A DNA stretch of 64,000 nucleotides from Pseudomonas sp. AN-1 (GCF_034057115.1 NZ_CP139195.1:3100001-3164000); one strand, 5' to 3'; numbered from the stretch's first letter, positions 42,562 through 51,689 are shown. Translations and numbers: made by a program. The notes: generated by a model not told the origin, from the letters alone.

Positions 42562-42587
42562 CTGGCGCACCATGCGCTGCAACAGCG

Positions 42588-42618
42588 ACGCCGCTGCCCC
42601 TGGACGGGGCAGTGGCGT
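42588..42618. terminator. hairpin between convergent chemoreceptor and PilZ genes
   Basis: ACGCCGCTGCCCC pairs with GGGGCAGTGGCGT around TGGAC. It lies between two convergent genes and is a likely two-way stop, though without a long T-run. Confidence 0.6.
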
Positions 42619-42658
42619 TGTTCATTACCGCGTGGCGCCCGGCAGTCCGAGCGCGGCT

Positions 42659-42925
42659 TCAGTCGCCGACGAAAACCAGCGCCACGCCGCCGCTCTCGCA
42701 GCGCAGCACACGCATGTGCACCAGCGGGGCCTCTCCCGGCAGGCCCTGGACCTGACCGCAGACCAGCTCGCCGGGCTGCATGAGGCCCCGGGGCTCGTCG
42801 AGCAGCACGAACACCCCGCCATCGGAGATGTCGCGGGTGATGACCTGCAACCTGCCATGCTGCGGATGCTCGATGCACAGCGGAACCTTCATCGGTGTGC
42901 GCACATGCACGCGACGGTTTTCCAT
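42659..42925 (-). CDS. PilZ domain protein
   Basis: 88 residues with both parts of the c-di-GMP motif: RRVHVR near the start (RxxxR) and DISDGG around residues 32-37 (D/NxSxxG). It is a stand-alone PilZ domain that should bind c-di-GMP and pass the signal on to an unknown partner. The equivalent gene in P. aeruginosa is PA0012. It is upstream of lpxL-type acyltransferase on the same strand direction but lies downstream of it in transcription. Confidence 0.92.
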   Translation of the reverse strand: MENRRVHVRTPMKVPLCIEHPQHGRLQVITRDISDGGVFVLLDEPRGLMQPGELVCGQVQGLPGEAPLVHMRVLRCESGGVALVFVGD

Positions 42926-43001
42926 GTTCGGGATCGTCCTGTCTGCGGGGGAGAGCTCAGACGCTACTGGCTATGCGCCAGCGCGGCAAGCCCGGGCGGT
43001 T

Positions 43002-43889
43002 TCAGTACCAGCGCTGCTCGCCCTCCGGGCGCTTCTTGAAGCGCTTCATGCTCCACATGTACTGGCTCGGCCAGCGCCGCACGTAGCCCTCGATCATCCG
43101 GCTCATCGCCGCCACGCCGACCTCGGGGTCCTTGCTGTACATGTCCTCCGGCGCCGCCTCGAGGATCACCTTGAAGCCGCTGCCGTCCTCCAGGCGGATG
43201 GCATGCAGGAACACGCCGACCGCCTTGTGTCCGGCCAGCATGCCCGGCACGAACTTGCTGGTCAGCGCCTGCACGGCGAAGAACGGCACGAAGATGCCGC
43301 TGCCTTCGCTCGGCTCCGGGTCGGCGGGAATGCCCACCGCGCCGCCGCGGCGCACTTCCTTGATCACGCTGAGGATGCCCTCCTTGGTCGACGGCGCCAC
43401 GCGGTTGCCCATCTGCACGCGCTGGCGCTGCAGCAGCTCGTCCACCGCCTTCTGCTTGGGCGGGCGGTAGAAGATGATCGGCTTGCACTGGTTGCAGTAG
43501 AAGTGGTTGAGCACCTCCCAGTTGCCCAGGTGGCTGGTGATGCCGACCACGCCCTTGCCGCTGGTCAGCGCCGCCTCCAGCACCTCGAGGCCCTCGACCT
43601 CCTTGACCAGCGCCAGCGACTTCTGCGGCGGCCAGATCCACGCGCAGGCGCTCTCGGTGAAGGTCTTGCCGATGTCCTTCAGGGTGCGTCCGAGCAGCGC
43701 CTCGCGCTCGGCGGCGCCCAGTTCGGGAAAGCACCTGGCCTGGTTGATGCGCACCACCTCGCGCGAGCGGTTGGGCAGCTTCCACAGCAGCCAGCCGATC
43801 GCCGCGCCGAGGCGCTGCACGGCGGACCAGGGCAGGGCGGCGACCAGCCGCAGCGCGCCCACCACCAGGGCGCCTTTGATCTTCTCCAC
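43002..43889 (-). CDS. lpxL: lipid A biosynthesis lauroyl acyltransferase
   Basis: 295 residues of the HtrB/LpxL family: N-terminal hydrophobic anchor, catalytic [15 protein letters not shown] (HX4E motif), [20 protein letters not shown] and [19 protein letters not shown]. It transfers a lauroyl chain to lipid A at the inner membrane. Position next to the PilZ gene matches P. aeruginosa PA0011. The tag gene that follows there is absent; instead a parS site lies upstream. Confidence 0.92.
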   Translation of the reverse strand: MEKIKGALVVGALRLVAALPWSAVQRLGAAIGWLLWKLPNRSREVVRINQARCFPELGAAEREALLGRTLKDIGKTFTESACAWIWPPQKSLALVKEVEGLEVLEAALTSGKGVVGITSHLGNWEVLNHFYCNQCKPIIFYRPPKQKAVDELLQRQRVQMGNRVAPSTKEGILSVIKEVRRGGAVGIPADPEPSEGSGIFVPFFAVQALTSKFVPGMLAGHKAVGVFLHAIRLEDGSGFKVILEAAPEDMYSKDPEVGVAAMSRMIEGYVRRWPSQYMWSMKRFKKRPEGEQRWY

Positions 43890-43973
43890 GGGATTCTCCG
43901 GCGGTTGGATTGAGCGGGCATTGTACCCCGCGGCCCGCGGCCTGGTTCCGCCTGCCGGCGAATTGGCGGGCGA

Positions 43974-43989
43974 TGTTCCACGTGGAACA
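43974..43989. promoter_or_regulatory. parS site 1 (ParB-binding)
   Basis: TGTTCCACGTGGAACA, the perfect 16-bp Pseudomonas parS palindrome, in the gap between the divergent lpxL and glyQ genes. Confidence 0.95.
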
Positions 43990-44094
43990 TATCAACCGGC
44001 GAGCTGCGCACGCCGCACAACACGCGCCCCCTCCACAGCTTTCGCCATCGGTTATACTCGCCGGCTTTACGCAAGCCTCAGAACAGGTGATTTC

Positions 44095-45045
44095 GTGAGC
44101 CAGACTACGCCTGCCGTGCGCACCTTCCAGGACCTGATCCTCGCCCTGCAAAGCTACTGGGCGGAGCAGGGCTGCGTGGTATTGCAGCCCTACGACATGG
44201 AAATGGGCGCCGGCACCTTCCACACCGCCACCTTCCTGCGCGCCATCGGTCCCGAGACCTGGAACGCCGCCTACGTGCAGCCCTCGCGCCGCCCGGCCGA
44301 CGGCCGCTACGGCGAGAACCCCAACCGCCTGCAGCACTACTACCAGTTCCAGGTGGTGCTCAAGCCGAACCCGGACAACATCCAGGACCTGTACCTCGGC
44401 TCGCTGCGCGCCATCGGCATCGACCCGCTGGTCCACGACATCCGCTTCGTCGAGGACAACTGGGAATCGCCGACCCTCGGCGCCTGGGGCCTGGGCTGGG
44501 AAGTCTGGCTCAACGGCATGGAAGTCACCCAGTTCACCTACTTCCAGCAGGTCGGCGGCGTCGAGTGCTACCCGGTGACCGGCGAGATCACCTACGGCCT
44601 TGAGCGCCTGGCCATGTACCTGCAGGGCGTCGACTCGGTGTACGACCTGGTCTACTCCGACGGCCCGTTCGGCAAGGTCACCTACGGCGACGTGTTCCAC
44701 CAGAACGAGGTGGAGCAGTCCACCTACAACTTCGAGCACGCCAACGTCGACAAGCTGTTCGAGCTGTTCGACTTCTACGAGGCCGAGGCCAACCGCCTGA
44801 TGGCCCTCGAGCTGCCGCTGCCGACCTACGAGATGGTGGTCAAGGCCTCGCACACCTTCAACCTGCTCGACGCCCGCCGCGCCATCTCGGTGACCGCGCG
44901 CCAGCAGTACATCCTGCGCGTGCGCACCCTGGCCCGCGCGGTGGCGCAGAGCTACCTGATCGCGCGCGCCAAGCTCGGCTTCCCGATGGCCACCGCCGAA
45001 CTGCGTGACGAAGTACTGGCCAAGCTGAAGGAGGCCGCGGAATGA
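44095..45045 (+). CDS. glyQ: glycyl-tRNA synthetase alpha subunit
   Basis: 316 residues from GTG 44095 ([16 protein letters not shown]), the length of P. aeruginosa GlyQ; the larger frame from 43507 is antisense to lpxL. Class II motifs are present: [32 protein letters not shown] and [22 protein letters not shown] (in parts). It forms the alpha2beta2 enzyme with GlyS. AGGTGA serves as the ribosome site. It overlaps glyS (ATGA). Confidence 0.96.
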   Translation: MSQTTPAVRTFQDLILALQSYWAEQGCVVLQPYDMEMGAGTFHTATFLRAIGPETWNAAYVQPSRRPADGRYGENPNRLQHYYQFQVVLKPNPDNIQDLYLGSLRAIGIDPLVHDIRFVEDNWESPTLGAWGLGWEVWLNGMEVTQFTYFQQVGGVECYPVTGEITYGLERLAMYLQGVDSVYDLVYSDGPFGKVTYGDVFHQNEVEQSTYNFEHANVDKLFELFDFYEAEANRLMALELPLPTYEMVVKASHTFNLLDARRAISVTARQQYILRVRTLARAVAQSYLIARAKLGFPMATAELRDEVLAKLKEAAE

Positions 45046-47132
45046 GTGCACAAGATTTTCTGGTCGAACTGGGCACCGAAGAGCTGCCCCCCAAGGCACT
45101 GAAGAGCCTCGCCGAGGCGTTCCTCGCCGGCGTCGAGAAGGGCCTCAAGGCCGCCGGTCTCGGCTACGCCAAGGCGCGCTACTACGCCGCGCCGCGCCGC
45201 CTGGCGATCCTCGTCGAGCAGCTGGCCACCCAGCAGCCGGACCGCGAAGTGCGTCTGGACGGCCCGCCGGTGCAGGCCGCCTTCGACAAGGACGGCCAGC
45301 CGACCCAGGCCGCCCTGGGCTTCGCCAAGAAGTGCGGCGTCGATCTGGAGCAGGTCGACACCAGCGGCCCGAAGCTGAAGTTCGTGCAGAGCATCGCCGG
45401 CCAGCCGGCCACCAGCCTGCTGCCGGGCATCGTCGAGGCTTCGCTGAACGAGCTGCCGATTCCCAAGCGCATGCGCTGGGCCGCCCGCCGCGAGGAGTTC
45501 GTCCGTCCCACCCAGTGGCTGGTGATGCTGCTGGGTGAGCAGGTGGTCGACTGCACCATCCTCACCCAGCAGGCCGGTCGCGTGTCGCGCGGCCACCGCT
45601 TCCACGCCAACCACGAGGTGCGCATCAGCAACCCGGCCAGCTACGCCGAGGACCTGCGCAGCGCCTACGTGATCGCCGACTTCGCCGAGCGCCGTGCGCT
45701 GATCGACGCCCGCGTCGCCGAGCTGGCCAGCGAGCAGAACGGCAAGGCCATCGTGCCGCCGGCGCTGCTGGACGAGGTGACCGCGCTGGTCGAGTGGCCG
45801 GTGCCGCTGGTCTGCTCCTTCGAGGAACGCTTCCTCGAGGTGCCGCAGGAGGCGCTGATCGCCACCATGCAGGACAACCAGAAGTACTTCTGCCTGGTCG
45901 ACGGCAACGGCAAGCTGCTGCCGCGCTTCATCACCGTGGCCAACATCGAGTCCAAGGACCCGGCGCAGATCGTCGCCGGCAACGAGAAGGTGGTGCGCCC
46001 GCGCCTGACCGACGCCGAGTTCTTCTTCAAGCAGGACAAGAAGCACGCCCTCGAAGACAACAACCAGCGCCTGGCCAACGTGGTGTTCCAGGCCCAGCTG
46101 GGCAGCGTGTTCGACAAGGCGCAGCGCGTCTCCGCCCTGGCATCGCTCATCGCTGCACGCATCGGCGGCGACGCCGAGCGCGCCGCGCGCGCCGGCCTGC
46201 TGTCCAAGTGCGACCTGGCCAGCGAGATGGTCGGCGAGTTCCCGGAGATGCAGGGCATCGCCGGCTACTACTACGCCCTGCACGACGGCGAGCCGGCCGA
46301 CGTGGCCCTGGCGCTCAACGAGCAGTACATGCCGCGCGGCGCCGGGGCCGAGCTGCCGTCCACCCTGACCGGCGCCGCCGTGGCGGTGGCCGACAAGCTC
46401 GACACCCTGGTCGGCATCTTCGGCATCGGCATGCTGCCCACCGGCTCCAAGGACCCCTACGCCCTGCGCCGCGCCGCGCTGGGCGTGCTGCGCATCCTGA
46501 TCGAGAAGCAGCTGGATCTGGATCTTGAAGAAGTCATCTGGGAAGCAATCTGCAAGAACGAGCAGCTCGCATTCAGCATGTCGACGAGCAGCTCGCAAAA
46601 GACGCTCACTGGCCCGCAGCTGAGAGAGCAGCTGCTCGACTTCATCTTCGACCGCCTGCGCGCGCGCTACGAGGACGAGGGCGTCGAGGTGGCGGTGTAC
46701 CAGGCGGTACGCTCACTCAAGCCGACATCGCCACTGGACTTCGACCAGCGCGTGCAGGCCGTGCAGGCGTTCCGCCAGCTGGCCGAGGCCGCCACCCTGG
46801 CCGCCGCCAACAAGCGCGTGTCCAACATCCTCGCCAAGGCCGAGGGCGAAGTGCCGCGCGAGGTCAGCAGCAGCCTGCTCATCGAGCCGGCCGAGCAGAC
46901 CCTGGCCCTGGCGGTCAGCCAGGCCGCCGAGGCGGTCGCCCCGCTGGCCGCGGCGCGCAACTACAACGCCGTGCTGCAGCGCCTGGCCGCCCTGCGCGCG
47001 CCGGTGGATGCGTTCTTCGAGGAAGTGCTGGTCAACGCCGACGACGCCGCGGTGCGTGGCAACCGCTACGCGCTGCTGGCCCAGCTGCGCGGGCTGTTCC
47101 TCGGCGTGGCGGACATCTCGCTGCTGGGCTGA
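45042..47132 (+). CDS. glyS: glycyl-tRNA synthetase beta subunit
   Basis: 696 residues, near the 684-690 of other pseudomonads. It begins [26 protein letters not shown] and ends with a DALR-type anticodon-binding region ([14 protein letters not shown]). It provides tRNA recognition for the GlyQS enzyme. Between about 46515 and 46640 the sequence is unusual: a polar segment ([20 protein letters not shown]) with codons rare in this genome (GCA, CAA, AGA, ACT) in place of the usual Ala/Val-rich helix. Confidence 0.96.
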   Translation: MSAQDFLVELGTEELPPKALKSLAEAFLAGVEKGLKAAGLGYAKARYYAAPRRLAILVEQLATQQPDREVRLDGPPVQAAFDKDGQPTQAALGFAKKCGVDLEQVDTSGPKLKFVQSIAGQPATSLLPGIVEASLNELPIPKRMRWAARREEFVRPTQWLVMLLGEQVVDCTILTQQAGRVSRGHRFHANHEVRISNPASYAEDLRSAYVIADFAERRALIDARVAELASEQNGKAIVPPALLDEVTALVEWPVPLVCSFEERFLEVPQEALIATMQDNQKYFCLVDGNGKLLPRFITVANIESKDPAQIVAGNEKVVRPRLTDAEFFFKQDKKHALEDNNQRLANVVFQAQLGSVFDKAQRVSALASLIAARIGGDAERAARAGLLSKCDLASEMVGEFPEMQGIAGYYYALHDGEPADVALALNEQYMPRGAGAELPSTLTGAAVAVADKLDTLVGIFGIGMLPTGSKDPYALRRAALGVLRILIEKQLDLDLEEVIWEAICKNEQLAFSMSTSSSQKTLTGPQLREQLLDFIFDRLRARYEDEGVEVAVYQAVRSLKPTSPLDFDQRVQAVQAFRQLAEAATLAAANKRVSNILAKAEGEVPREVSSSLLIEPAEQTLALAVSQAAEAVAPLAAARNYNAVLQRLAALRAPVDAFFEEVLVNADDAAVRGNRYALLAQLRGLFLGVADISLLG

Positions 47133-47138
47133 CCGCCC

Positions 47139-47170
47139 CTGTGGATAACGGCTCCGGCCGTTATCCACAG
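47139..47170. promoter_or_regulatory. inverted DnaA-box pair forming a hairpin after glyS
   Basis: TGTGGATAA at 47140-47148 and TTATCCACA at 47161-47169 are two perfect DnaA boxes in inverted orientation, inside a 13-bp perfect stem (CTGTGGATAACGG / CCGTTATCCACAG) with a six-base loop. It may act as a terminator and as a DnaA-binding site. Confidence 0.7.
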
Positions 47171-47185
47171 ATACCTGATTGCCGG

Positions 47186-47221
47186 CCCTGTGGATATTGC
47201 CTCTGCTTCTGTTCCACAGGG
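47186..47221. repeat. inverted repeat CCCTGTGGA/TCCACAGGG
   Basis: CCCTGTGGA at 47186 pairs with TCCACAGGG ending at 47221 around an 18-base loop; TGTGGATAT within it resembles a DnaA box with one or two changes. It follows the DnaA-box hairpin directly. Confidence 0.55.
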
Positions 47222-47227
47222 CCCAAG

Positions 47228-47304
47228 CGTAGGGTGGACAACGGCGCAGCCTTGTCCACCATCCATCCCGGTGGAAAATCGCGGCGCGAGTTTTCCACCC
47301 TACG
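47228..47304. repeat. intergenic palindromic repeat (GTAGGGTGGACAACGG type)
   Basis: It begins CGTAGGGTGGA and ends TCCACCCTACG, with a second inner pair (GGACAACGG region with TTGTCC). It fills the space before gmhB. The outer ends match the GTAGGG...CCCTAC design of the other intergenic repeats in this window. Confidence 0.85.
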
Positions 47305-47321
47305 CCCTTGAAACCGCCCTT

Positions 47322-47867
47322 ATGAAACTGCTGATTCTCGACCGCGACGGGGTCATCAACGAGGACTCCGACGCCTACATCAAGTCCGTTGCCGAATGGA
47401 TCCCGATCCCCGGCTCGATCGCGGCCATCGCCCGCCTGAGCCTGGCCGGCTGGACCGTGGCGGTGGCCACCAACCAGTCGGGCCTGGCGCGCGGCTACTA
47501 CGACGAGGCCACCCTCGAGGCCATGCACGCGCGCCTGCGCCAGCTGGTGGCCGAGCAGGGCGGCGAGCTCGGCCTGATCGTCCACTGCCCCCACGGCCCG
47601 GACGAGGGCTGCGCCTGCCGCAAGCCGCTGCCCGGCCTGCTGGTGCAGATCGCCGAGCACTACGACGTCGCCCTCGACGGCGTCTGGTTCGTCGGCGACA
47701 GCCCCGGCGACATCGCCGCCGCCCAGGCGGTGGCCTGCCAGCCGGTGCTGGTGCGCAGCGGCAAGGGCGAGCGCACCCTGGCCAAGGGCGTGCCTGAAGG
47801 CGTCAAGGTGTTCGACAACCTGGCGGCCGTGGCCGCCCATCTGCTGGCCGGGGAGGCCGCCCGATGA
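47322..47867 (+). CDS. gmhB: D-glycero-beta-D-manno-heptose 1,7-bisphosphate 7-phosphatase
   Basis: 181 residues of the HAD family: MKLLILDRDGVINEDSDAYIKS with the nucleophile and acid Asp (DRDGV), ATNQSGLARGYY, the zinc loop CPHGPDEGCACRKPLPGL (three or four Cys) and FVGDSPGDIAAA. It makes ADP-heptose precursor for LPS core. ATG 47322 is the first start after the repeat. It overlaps lptA by four bases. Confidence 0.95.
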   Translation: MKLLILDRDGVINEDSDAYIKSVAEWIPIPGSIAAIARLSLAGWTVAVATNQSGLARGYYDEATLEAMHARLRQLVAEQGGELGLIVHCPHGPDEGCACRKPLPGLLVQIAEHYDVALDGVWFVGDSPGDIAAAQAVACQPVLVRSGKGERTLAKGVPEGVKVFDNLAAVAAHLLAGEAAR

Positions 47868-48598
47868 CCCTGCGTACCGCCCTGTTCTATTTCCTGCTCG
47901 GCCTGAGCACCGTGATCTGGTGCATCCTCAGCCTGCTGATTGCCACCTGGCTGCCGCAGAAGGCCCGCTACGAATTCATCGCCCGCACCTGGTGCCGCTT
48001 CGCCGTGTGGCTGACCCGGGTGATGCTCGGCATCGACTACCGCCTCGAAGGACTGGAGAACATCCCCCGGCAGCCGTGCGTGATCCTCGCCAAGCACCAG
48101 AGCGCCTGGGAAACCTTCTTCCTCACCGCCCACTTCGCACCGCTGACCCAGGTGCTCAAGCAGGAACTGCTGCGCATCCCGTTCTACGGCTGGGCGTTCA
48201 AGCTGCTCAAGCCGATCGGCATCGACCGCAGCAACCCCAAGCAGGCGCTCAAGCAGGTGGCCAGCGTCGGCCTCGAACGCCTGCAGCAGGGCAACTGGCT
48301 GCTGATCTTCCCGGAAGGCACGCGCATTCCGGCCGGCGAGATGGGCAAGTTCTCGCGCAGCGGCGCCTCGGTGGCGGTGGCCGCCGGCGTGCCGGTGCTG
48401 CCGGTGGCGCACAACGCCGGCGAGTGCTGGCCGCGCGACGGCTGGCAGCGCCATCCGGGCACGGTCAGCGTGGTGTTCGGCCCGGCCCTGTACGCCGAGG
48501 GCGAAGGCCCGCGCGCGGTGGCCGACCTCAACCAGCGCGCCGAGACCTGGATCGGCGAGACCATGCAGAAGATCAACGGCACGGCGCGCGCCCGATAG
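47864..48598 (+). CDS. lptA: 1-acylglycerol-3-phosphate acyltransferase (LptA/PlsC type)
   Basis: 244 residues with an N-terminal membrane segment (FYFLLGLSTVIWCILSLLIATW). Motif I reads AKHQSAWETFF, that is HX4E where most PlsC proteins have HX4D; motif III is FPEGTRIPAGE. It acylates lysophosphatidic acid to phosphatidic acid. In P. aeruginosa the equivalent gene (PA0005) is followed by gyrB; here a PilT/PilU-type gene follows instead. Confidence 0.93.
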   Translation: MTLRTALFYFLLGLSTVIWCILSLLIATWLPQKARYEFIARTWCRFAVWLTRVMLGIDYRLEGLENIPRQPCVILAKHQSAWETFFLTAHFAPLTQVLKQELLRIPFYGWAFKLLKPIGIDRSNPKQALKQVASVGLERLQQGNWLLIFPEGTRIPAGEMGKFSRSGASVAVAAGVPVLPVAHNAGECWPRDGWQRHPGTVSVVFGPALYAEGEGPRAVADLNQRAETWIGETMQKINGTARAR

Positions 48599-48667
48599 GG
48601 CAGACTGGAGGCCTGGCGCCGGCCCGGGCCGGCCCCACATTCCTTCCCGATTCAGGAGGCAAGCGGC

Positions 48668-49789
48668 ATGGATGTGTTTCGTTACCTGCACCTGATGGTC
48701 GAGCAGGGCGGTTCCGACCTGTTCTTCAGCGTCGGCGCACCGCCGCAGCTCAAGCGCGAGGGCCAGAGCCTGCCGATCGGCAAGGCGCCGCTGCCGCCCG
48801 GCTCCGTGCAGCAGCTGGCCTACCAGATCATGAGCCAGAAGCAGATCGCCGAGTTCGAGCGCGATCTGGAGATGAACCTGGCCATCGGCCTGGAAGGCGC
48901 CGGACGCTTCCGCGCCAACGTCTACTACCAGCGCGGCGAAGTCTCGATGGTGGTGCGCCACATCAAGAGCCAGATTCCCGGCATCGAGGAACTCGGCCTG
49001 CCGAAGAAGCTCGAGGAGCTGATCATGCTCGACCGCGGCCTGATCCTGGTGGTCGGCGCCGCCGGTTCCGGCAAGTCGACCACCCTGGCGTCGATGATCG
49101 ACCTGCGCAACCGCTCGCGCGGCGGCCACATCGTCTGCATCGAGGATCCCATCGAGTTCCTCCACCAGCACCAGCGCTCGATCGTCGACCAGCGCGAGGT
49201 GGGCCTCGACACCCGCAGCTTCGAGCAGGCGCTGCTCAACGTGCTGCGCGAGTCGCCGGACGTGATCATGATCGGCGAGATCCGCGACCGCGACGCCATG
49301 CAGCACGCCCTGCACTACAGCGAGACCGGCCACCTGTGCATCGCCACCCTGCACGCCACCAACACCACCCAGGCCATCGAGCGCATCTGCAACTTCTTCC
49401 CCAAGGAGGCGCGGCAGCAGGTGCTCGGCGACCTGGCGCTCAACCTGCAGGCGATCGTCGGCCAGCGCCTGGTGCCGGGGCGCGAGGCCAAGCGCGTCGC
49501 CGCCGTCGAGCTGCTGCTGAAGACCCCCTACATCGCCGACCTGATCCAGCGTGACCAGCTCGACGACATCAAGGCCGCCATCGGTCGCGGCCAGGAGCTC
49601 GGCCTGCAGACCTTCGACCAGCATCTCTATGCCCTGGTGCAGGCCGGACGCATCAGCCTCGACGAGGCCCTGCGCCACGCCGACTCGCGCACCGACCTGA
49701 CCCTGCGCGCCAAGCTCGCCCGCGGCTTCCACGCCGAGGACGCCGAGCTCAAGGTGATGCGCGACGCCGAGCTGCACATCACCCCCTGA
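48668..49789 (+). CDS. PilT/PilU-family type IV pilus retraction ATPase
   Basis: 373 residues: N-terminal PAS-like region (SDLFFSVGAPPQLKREGQ), Walker A GAAGSGKST at 130-138, Asp box HIVCIEDPIEFLHQHQRSIVDQREVG, Walker B VIMIGEIRDRDAMQHAL and His box GHLCIATLHATNTTQAIERI. The sequence is closer to PilU than to PilT in length and C-terminus. It would power pilus retraction, but no other pilus gene is nearby. It is preceded by GGAGGCAAGCGGC and followed by a strong hairpin. Confidence 0.9.
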   Translation: MDVFRYLHLMVEQGGSDLFFSVGAPPQLKREGQSLPIGKAPLPPGSVQQLAYQIMSQKQIAEFERDLEMNLAIGLEGAGRFRANVYYQRGEVSMVVRHIKSQIPGIEELGLPKKLEELIMLDRGLILVVGAAGSGKSTTLASMIDLRNRSRGGHIVCIEDPIEFLHQHQRSIVDQREVGLDTRSFEQALLNVLRESPDVIMIGEIRDRDAMQHALHYSETGHLCIATLHATNTTQAIERICNFFPKEARQQVLGDLALNLQAIVGQRLVPGREAKRVAAVELLLKTPYIADLIQRDQLDDIKAAIGRGQELGLQTFDQHLYALVQAGRISLDEALRHADSRTDLTLRAKLARGFHAEDAELKVMRDAELHITP

Positions 49790-49797
49790 TCCGCCGA

Positions 49798-49828
49798 CCG
49801 CCGGGCGCCGTCGCACGGCGCCCGGCGG
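49798..49828 (+). terminator. hairpin downstream of the PilU-like gene
   Basis: A perfect 14-bp stem (CCGCCGGGCGCCGT / ACGGCGCCCGGCGG) with a CGC loop, 8 bases after the stop codon. It has no T-run but is very stable. Confidence 0.7.
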
Positions 49829-49928
49829 CATGCGCGGAACTTGAACGAAAGCACGTCCGCCCCCGCCCGCCCTCCGCGCCATTTGGTTAACATGCCCGCT
49901 GCTCTCGCGCGCAAACAGGGTATCGCGG

Positions 49929-51104
49929 ATGAAAGAACCAGCAGACCTCGAGTGGAAAGGCCTCCCGACCGAGGCGGCCAGCGACCGTTTCCTTCCCCCC
50001 GATAGCGGCGGCAGCTGGGACGACCAGGCGGTGCCGCAGCTGCGCCTGGCCGACCTCGACGCCGACGCACTGGCCGACTTCCAGCGGCGCAGCGGCGCTG
50101 CGGAGGAGAGCGGCGCCGTGCTGCTCGAGCAGCTGCAGCTGTTCCACCTCAAGCGCGCCGCCGTGCTGCTGTTCCATGCCGAGCCGGAAAAACTGGTCGG
50201 CGGTGCCTACGTCCGCGTCGGCCGCTTCGACCGCGAGCAGGGCCTGGTCCAGCAGCACGCCATCGGCGGCCCGCTGTTCGCCCAGTTCGAGCACGCCCTG
50301 GCGCTGCTGGAGGCGCACCTGCGGCATGACCCCGACGGGCAGCCTCGCGCGCCGGCGGCCTTGCCGCTGCCGCTGGCGGCGCTGCGCGAGGCGCTGCTCA
50401 ACGCCCTGGTGCACAAGGACTACGCCAGCGGCATCCCCATCCAGATCCGCCTGCACGACGACCGCATCAGCCTGTGGAACCCGGCGCGCCTGCCGCATGG
50501 CTGGAGCGTCGCCAGTCTGCGCACCCGTCACCTGTCGCGCCCCGGCAACCCGGACATCGCCAGCGCCTTCCAGCGCGCCGGGCTGATCGAGGCCTGGGGT
50601 CTGGGCATCGACCGTCTGCTCGGCGCCTGCCGCGTCCACGGCGTGGTCGAACCACTGCTGCGCCATGAGCAGGACGGCCTGTGGCTGGAGTTCGCCTATA
50701 CCCGTGCGCTGCCGCGCCAGTACCCGCGTTCCGCGGCCTCGCGGACTTTTTCCATGCCGACAGGCGAAGTGAAAAGTGCTGTCGCAGGTGAAGTCGCAGG
50801 TCATGTTACAGGTGGAGATACAGGTGAAGTCGACATACATGCTGCAGACGAAGAAAGAAGTCATGTTGCAGGTCATGTCGCCAGTGAAGTCCGCCGCCTG
50901 ATCGGCGTCTGCGACGGGGTGATGAGCCGCAAGGCCCTGCAGGACGCCCTCGGCCTGAAGAGCGACGCCAACTTCCGCACCCTGTATCTGGTGCCGGCGC
51001 TGGAGGCCGGACTGATCGAGATGACCATTCCCGACAAGCCCAAGAGCAGCCGCCAGCAATACCGGCTGTCCACCGCCGGCCAGGCCTTGCGCCAGCAGAA
51101 ATGA
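49929..51104 (+). CDS. AlbA/RecG-like putative ATP-binding protein, N-terminally shortened
   Basis: 391 residues. The central part (about 150-260) has the HATPase-like region of the RecG C-terminal/AlbA_2 group: LREALLNALVHKDYASGIPIQIRLHDDRISLWNPARLP and FQRAGLIEAWGLGIDRLL. The N-terminus (MKEPADLEWK) resembles the start of the AlbA_2 domain but then skips its conserved core, passing directly to DRFLPPDSGGSWDDQAVPQ. A low-complexity linker with repeated GEV/GHV units (EVAGHVTGGDTGEV, about 280-320) precedes a C-terminal winged-helix-like part. It is probably a degraded or short regulatory paralogue. Confidence 0.75.
   Translation: MKEPADLEWKGLPTEAASDRFLPPDSGGSWDDQAVPQLRLADLDADALADFQRRSGAAEESGAVLLEQLQLFHLKRAAVLLFHAEPEKLVGGAYVRVGRFDREQGLVQQHAIGGPLFAQFEHALALLEAHLRHDPDGQPRAPAALPLPLAALREALLNALVHKDYASGIPIQIRLHDDRISLWNPARLPHGWSVASLRTRHLSRPGNPDIASAFQRAGLIEAWGLGIDRLLGACRVHGVVEPLLRHEQDGLWLEFAYTRALPRQYPRSAASRTFSMPTGEVKSAVAGEVAGHVTGGDTGEVDIHAADEERSHVAGHVASEVRRLIGVCDGVMSRKALQDALGLKSDANFRTLYLVPALEAGLIEMTIPDKPKSSRQQYRLSTAGQALRQQK
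50755..50895 (+). repeat. degenerate GAAGT/CATGT repeats coding a GEV/GHV linker
   Basis: Units of GTGAAGTC and GTCATGT recur (AGGTGAAGTCG, AGGTCATGTT, GTGAAGTCGACA, AAGTCATGTTGC, AGGTCATGTCG), a low-GC patch coding repeated Gly-Glu/His-Val. Similar GEVTGEV-type linkers are known in this protein group. Confidence 0.7.
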
Positions 51105-51112
51105 TCTCCCCC

Positions 51113-51139
51113 GGCTGTGGACAACAACTGTCCACAGCC
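51113..51139. repeat. inverted repeat with DnaA-box-like halves
   Basis: GGCTGTGGACA and TGTCCACAGCC flank a short ACAAC centre. TGTGGACAA is one base off a DnaA box. TTTTCCACA at 51176-51184 is another one-mismatch match. The repeat directly follows the preceding stop codon and may be its terminator. Confidence 0.55.
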
Positions 51140-51206
51140 AGAAGTTTGACGCTTCAGCGCAAGCCGTCGAACCACTTTTCCACAGCCCATCTACCAAGAG
51201 TTCAGG

Positions 51207-51689
51207 ATGAACACCGATCTCGATTTCCGCCCGGTCCGCGACGCCGACCTGCCCGCCATCTGCAGCTTTGCCCGGAGTGCCGAGGAGCTGTACTACCTCG
51301 CCCCGCGCGCCCGCTTCCCGCTCGACGTCGAACAGCTGGCCGCCAGCATCGCCCAGCGCAGCGATTCCAGCGTGGTGTGCCGCGGCGAAGAGGTGCTGGC
51401 TTTCGCCAACATCTACAGGCGCGAGGAGGGCGCCTGCTGGGTCGGCAACGTCGCGGTGGCAGCGCAGGCACGCCGCCAGGGCGTGGCGGGCTTCCTGATG
51501 CAGCGGATGGCCCGGCTGGCCGCCGAGCGCCACGGCGCCCGCGAGCTGCGGGTGTCCTGCTTCAATCCCAACACTGCCGCCCTGCGCCTGTACGCCCGCC
51601 TCGGCTACACGCCCTTCGCCCTCGAGGAGCGCCAGGGTCCGCAGCAGCAACCGATCATGCTGATCCACCTGCGTCTGCCGCTGACCTGA
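51207..51689 (+). CDS. GNAT-family N-acetyltransferase
   Basis: 160 residues with the GNAT fold: N-terminal LDFRPVRDADLPAICSFARSAEELYYL, motif A WVGNVAVAAQARRQGVAGFLMQRMARLAAE (acetyl-CoA loop QARRQGVA) and motif B VSCFNPNTAALRLYARLGY. The acceptor is unknown; the sequence resembles the RimI/small-molecule acetyltransferase group. ATG 51207 follows an AAGAGTTCAGG ribosome site. It stands alone. Confidence 0.9.
   Translation: MNTDLDFRPVRDADLPAICSFARSAEELYYLAPRARFPLDVEQLAASIAQRSDSSVVCRGEEVLAFANIYRREEGACWVGNVAVAAQARRQGVAGFLMQRMARLAAERHGARELRVSCFNPNTAALRLYARLGYTPFALEERQGPQQQPIMLIHLRLPLT

Noticed and set aside
47139-47221. Treating the DnaA boxes as oriC
   Set aside because: Only two perfect boxes occur, in a tight hairpin, with no AT-rich repeats and no dnaA or gyrB alongside.
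48668-49789. Calling this a type II secretion or PilB assembly ATPase
   Set aside because: It lacks the N-terminal domain and tetracysteine zinc motif of GspE/PilB; length and boxes fit PilT/PilU.
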